Source of the DNA: Arthrobacter sp. B2a2-09
Lineage (GTDB): Bacteria; Actinomycetota; Actinomycetes; Actinomycetales; Micrococcaceae
Length of the DNA stretch: 64,000 nt
Assembly (NCBI RefSeq): GCF_027587375.1
Contig: NZ_JAMXIC010000011.1
Span: 95,043-159,042 of the forward strand
Direction of reading: 5' to 3'
The position numbers and the translations under genes are program-made. Position 1 is the stretch's first letter; each line of letters opens with the position of its first letter. The notes under the pieces were generated by a model that did no database searches, was not told where the DNA came from, and was given only the letters and a program-made list of their open reading frames with translations. This document shows, one piece after another, positions 62,212-64,000 of the stretch.

Positions 62212-63345
62212 CTAGGCCATTCGAGGAGTCCATTTGGACAGGAGAGCTTTGTTGGCTTCCCGTCGAAGGTACAGATCTTCTGGAGGAGTTTGATTTGGGT
62301 CTGCCCACCAGTCGCTGAGGTTGTCGACGGCGACCATTTTTCGGCCTGCGTCGAGGGGAGTGACGCGCCAGCGGTCCGACGGCTGCAGGTCCGGGTGGCC
62401 TGGTCCGAGGACCTGCACGGCGAAGATCCCGGGAAGGGAGCTCCTCACGAATCCGTGGTCGGCGCTCAAATCGAGGTCGCGGGGGTTGGGGATGTCCGGG
62501 CGTCCGGGGCGCGCAACTTGGGTCATCATGCTCCCGGCGGTGACAAGCCCGAAGAGGACGCGGGTCATCTGGGCGTAGTCATAGAGCGGCGCCAAATCCG
62601 CGAGGAGCCTCATGACACCTTCCCCGGCATCGTCCTTGCCGTTCTTGATCTCGGTGCCGGCGAGGATCCATCCCTCGCCGGTGAACTTCACGTACCAGTC
62701 TCCGTTGGCTGTGGGGAACAGCAGGTCGGCCCATCCGATGTCTTCGCACAAGCGCGTCAGCAGTCCGGCGACCTGGTGTGGTTCGCATTGGGTCATTGTG
62801 AAATGGATGCCGGCGAGGATCGGGCCGGTCGCGTTGGCCGCGGCCCAGCCGGTGATCCGGTCCACGATTTCCTTGAACGCTGGGCTGTCCACAGCCCACC
62901 GGTCCAGGTTCTTCTTCACAGACCGGAAGGCGAGGGGCGTCTCGTTGTTGTCCAGAGCCGCGTCGACGGAGCAGATCGCGGCGCAATAGGCGTACCGATT
63001 CGTGCGGGGTCTGGGGCCGGGGCGGTCGGCGCATGCGGTGATGGTGCCGGCGAAGCCGAGGGGCGCGATCGCGTCGGCGATCATCTGCGCAATCTCCACG
63101 GCATGCCGTGGAGCCAGGACGGGGTGGAAGTAGATTGCTGTTCCCTTGTTCACCTCGACCGCGTGAAACCGCTGGTCGGGGTGCCCGGGCATTCTGATGC
63201 CGGCAATGGCGTTGTCGATGTCGTCAGCTGAGGGTGGGTTCGCTCCTTCATTCGGGGCGCAGAGGAATCCCTGGGTGAATAACGCGGCCGTGTTGACCCT
63301 GCGGATCTTGTCCTCGTCGACGGTGATGCCGGCATGTTCACCCAT
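62212..63345 (-). CDS. Hypothetical protein of unknown function
   Basis: A 377-residue soluble-looking protein with no motif I recognise. It has an alpha/beta composition, a central ITGWAAANATGPILAGIHFT segment and a C-terminal part rich in Trp and Pro (DNLSDWWADPNQTPPEDLYL). No signal peptide and no membrane segment. Its ATG overlaps the end of the upstream repeat protein by 8 nt (ATGGGTGA), so the two are translationally coupled. It converges on the CoiA-like gene with 5 bp between the stops. Confidence 0.7.
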   Translation of the reverse strand: MGEHAGITVDEDKIRRVNTAALFTQGFLCAPNEGANPPSADDIDNAIAGIRMPGHPDQRFHAVEVNKGTAIYFHPVLAPRHAVEIAQMIADAIAPLGFAGTITACADRPGPRPRTNRYAYCAAICSVDAALDNNETPLAFRSVKKNLDRWAVDSPAFKEIVDRITGWAAANATGPILAGIHFTMTQCEPHQVAGLLTRLCEDIGWADLLFPTANGDWYVKFTGEGWILAGTEIKNGKDDAGEGVMRLLADLAPLYDYAQMTRVLFGLVTAGSMMTQVARPGRPDIPNPRDLDLSADHGFVRSSLPGIFAVQVLGPGHPDLQPSDRWRVTPLDAGRKMVAVDNLSDWWADPNQTPPEDLYLRREANKALLSKWTPRMA

Positions 63346-64000
63346 TGAGTGCCCCGCTGAAGCTGTACGTACCGTAGGAGTTGCGGGTTATGTCGCTGGC
63401 CATCTCGAGCCGGTAATCACCAGCCGGGAGAGCCGTGGTCTTATTCCCCGAGGCGCAGTAGTCCCCGGCGACTTTCGCCCCACTGGCCACGGAAGTCACC
63501 TGCCAGGTGAGCCCGTTCGCGTACGGATTTGCGGGGTTGCTCAGACACGTCACCCAACTGATACTAAAGGTTTTGCCCCCGGTGGGGACGGTGAAGGTGT
63601 AAAAGTCCTTGGATCCTTTCGTTTCCAGGTTCCCGGCACCCGCGGCGGGAACCCCACCGCTCACCGTGCTGCCGTCCAGCGGCAGGGTGAAGGTCTGCGG
63701 GTCGGGTACGAAGAACGCCGACAGACTGTACGTGCCGTAGGACTTGCGGGTTATGTCGGTGCCCATTTCGAGCCGGTAATCACCGGCCGGAAGGGTGACG
63801 GTCTTGTTCCCGCTGCCGCAGTAGTCCCCCGCGACCTTCGCCCCGCTGGCGATCGAGGTGACCTGCCAGGTGAGACCGTTCGCGAAGATGTTATCGGGGT
63901 GGCTCACGCAATCCCGGTTGAAGTCCAGGAACAGGGTCTTGCCCCCGGCAGGTACCGTGAAGGTGTAGAAGTCCTTGGACCCCTTCGTTTCCAGGTTCCC
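63338..64000 (-). CDS. Repeat-containing, probably secreted protein, 3' part
   Basis: Open at the right edge; 220 codons are visible. At least two tandem repeats of 122 residues (366 bp) are seen, with units FTLPLDGSTVSGGVPAAGAG, NLETKGSKDFYTFTVP, GGKTFSISWVTCLSNPANPY, ANGLTWQVTSVASGAKVAGD and YCASGNKTTALPAGDYRLEM. The fold resembles bacterial pre-peptidase C-terminal (PPC) beta-sandwich domains. Each repeat has two Cys in similar places (CLSNP/CVSHP and GDYC), likely one disulfide, which fits an exported protein. The signal and any catalytic domain lie beyond the window. Confidence 0.75.
   Translation of the reverse strand, partial: GNLETKGSKDFYTFTVPAGGKTLFLDFNRDCVSHPDNIFANGLTWQVTSIASGAKVAGDYCGSGNKTVTLPAGDYRLEMGTDITRKSYGTYSLSAFFVPDPQTFTLPLDGSTVSGGVPAAGAGNLETKGSKDFYTFTVPTGGKTFSISWVTCLSNPANPYANGLTWQVTSVASGAKVAGDYCASGNKTTALPAGDYRLEMASDITRNSYGTYSFSGALNG

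Noticed and set aside
62107..63231. A 374-residue plus-strand frame opposite the 377-residue unknown gene
   Set aside because: The minus-strand frame has a coupled start (overlap with the repeat protein) and better protein composition, although neither has a known domain.
1..64000. CRISPR arrays or cas genes
   Set aside because: No regularly spaced short repeats and no Cas-like protein were seen.

Overview
The window is high-GC DNA from an actinobacterium, most likely a member of the Micrococcaceae close to Arthrobacter. This rests on the GC-rich codon use, the many GTG starts, a DUF4192-like remnant, the expanded LacI-type regulators and the permease-ATPase fusion. No rRNA gene or species marker is present, so the genus is an inference.

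Layout. Positions 1-1612 hold the end of a housekeeping-like minus-strand group (AlkZ-like start, PTPS-family enzyme, zinc dehydrogenase). A tRNA-Ser(CGA) at 1742 follows, with a small integrated element beside it (tyrosine integrase, HTH repressor, excisionase). About 3 kb of decayed DNA comes next (3.84-6.94 kb), holding a second excisionase-like gene and a DUF4192 remnant. Positions 6.9-12.4 kb carry a NarL/LuxR two-component system, an MMPL exporter and a diacylglycerol-kinase-family lipid kinase. Two copies of one palindrome lie before the last two genes.

Positions 12.5-45.5 kb form a large carbohydrate-utilisation region in three blocks. Block A has a LacI regulator, a MalFG-type ABC importer, GH78, GH3 and a CE7-type esterase. 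Block B is a seven-gene minus-strand operon: MFS transporter, 2-hydroxyacid dehydrogenase, GH78, ribokinase, FucU/RbsD mutarotase, GH43-like enzyme and a large unassigned hydrolase with a PKD-like end. Block C has a family-5 ABC importer with a fused permease-ATPase, an autoregulated LacI repressor, GH2 and a six-hairpin glycosidase. Blocks B and C share six copies of an operator of the form TATCACGTGTCA, so one repressor probably controls both. Two paralogues of a short LacI-HTH protein with an unusual C-terminal domain lie at 23.2-23.8 kb (between blocks A and B, frameshifted) and 45.6-46.1 kb (after block C). The enzyme set (two alpha-L-rhamnosidases, beta-glucosidase, beta-galactosidase-like, GH43, esterase) points to a rhamnose-containing plant glycan or glycoside; the exact substrate is not readable.

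Positions 46-49 kb are decayed DNA with a complete but twice-frameshifted IS1595-family element and an aldose-1-epimerase remnant. Positions 49.2-54.4 kb carry a DHA2-type exporter and a divergent TetR regulator, followed by a ferredoxin reductase, a cytochrome P450 and a 3Fe-4S ferredoxin: a complete P450 electron-transfer set under an obvious TetR operator.

Positions 54.4-64 kb look like part of a mobile or conjugative element. They hold an IS110 remnant, a MobF relaxase-helicase, an IS256-family insertion with a perfect 8-bp target duplication, an older IS256 remnant, a CoiA-like nuclease, and an operon of an unknown 377-residue protein and a repeat-containing putative surface protein that runs off the right edge.
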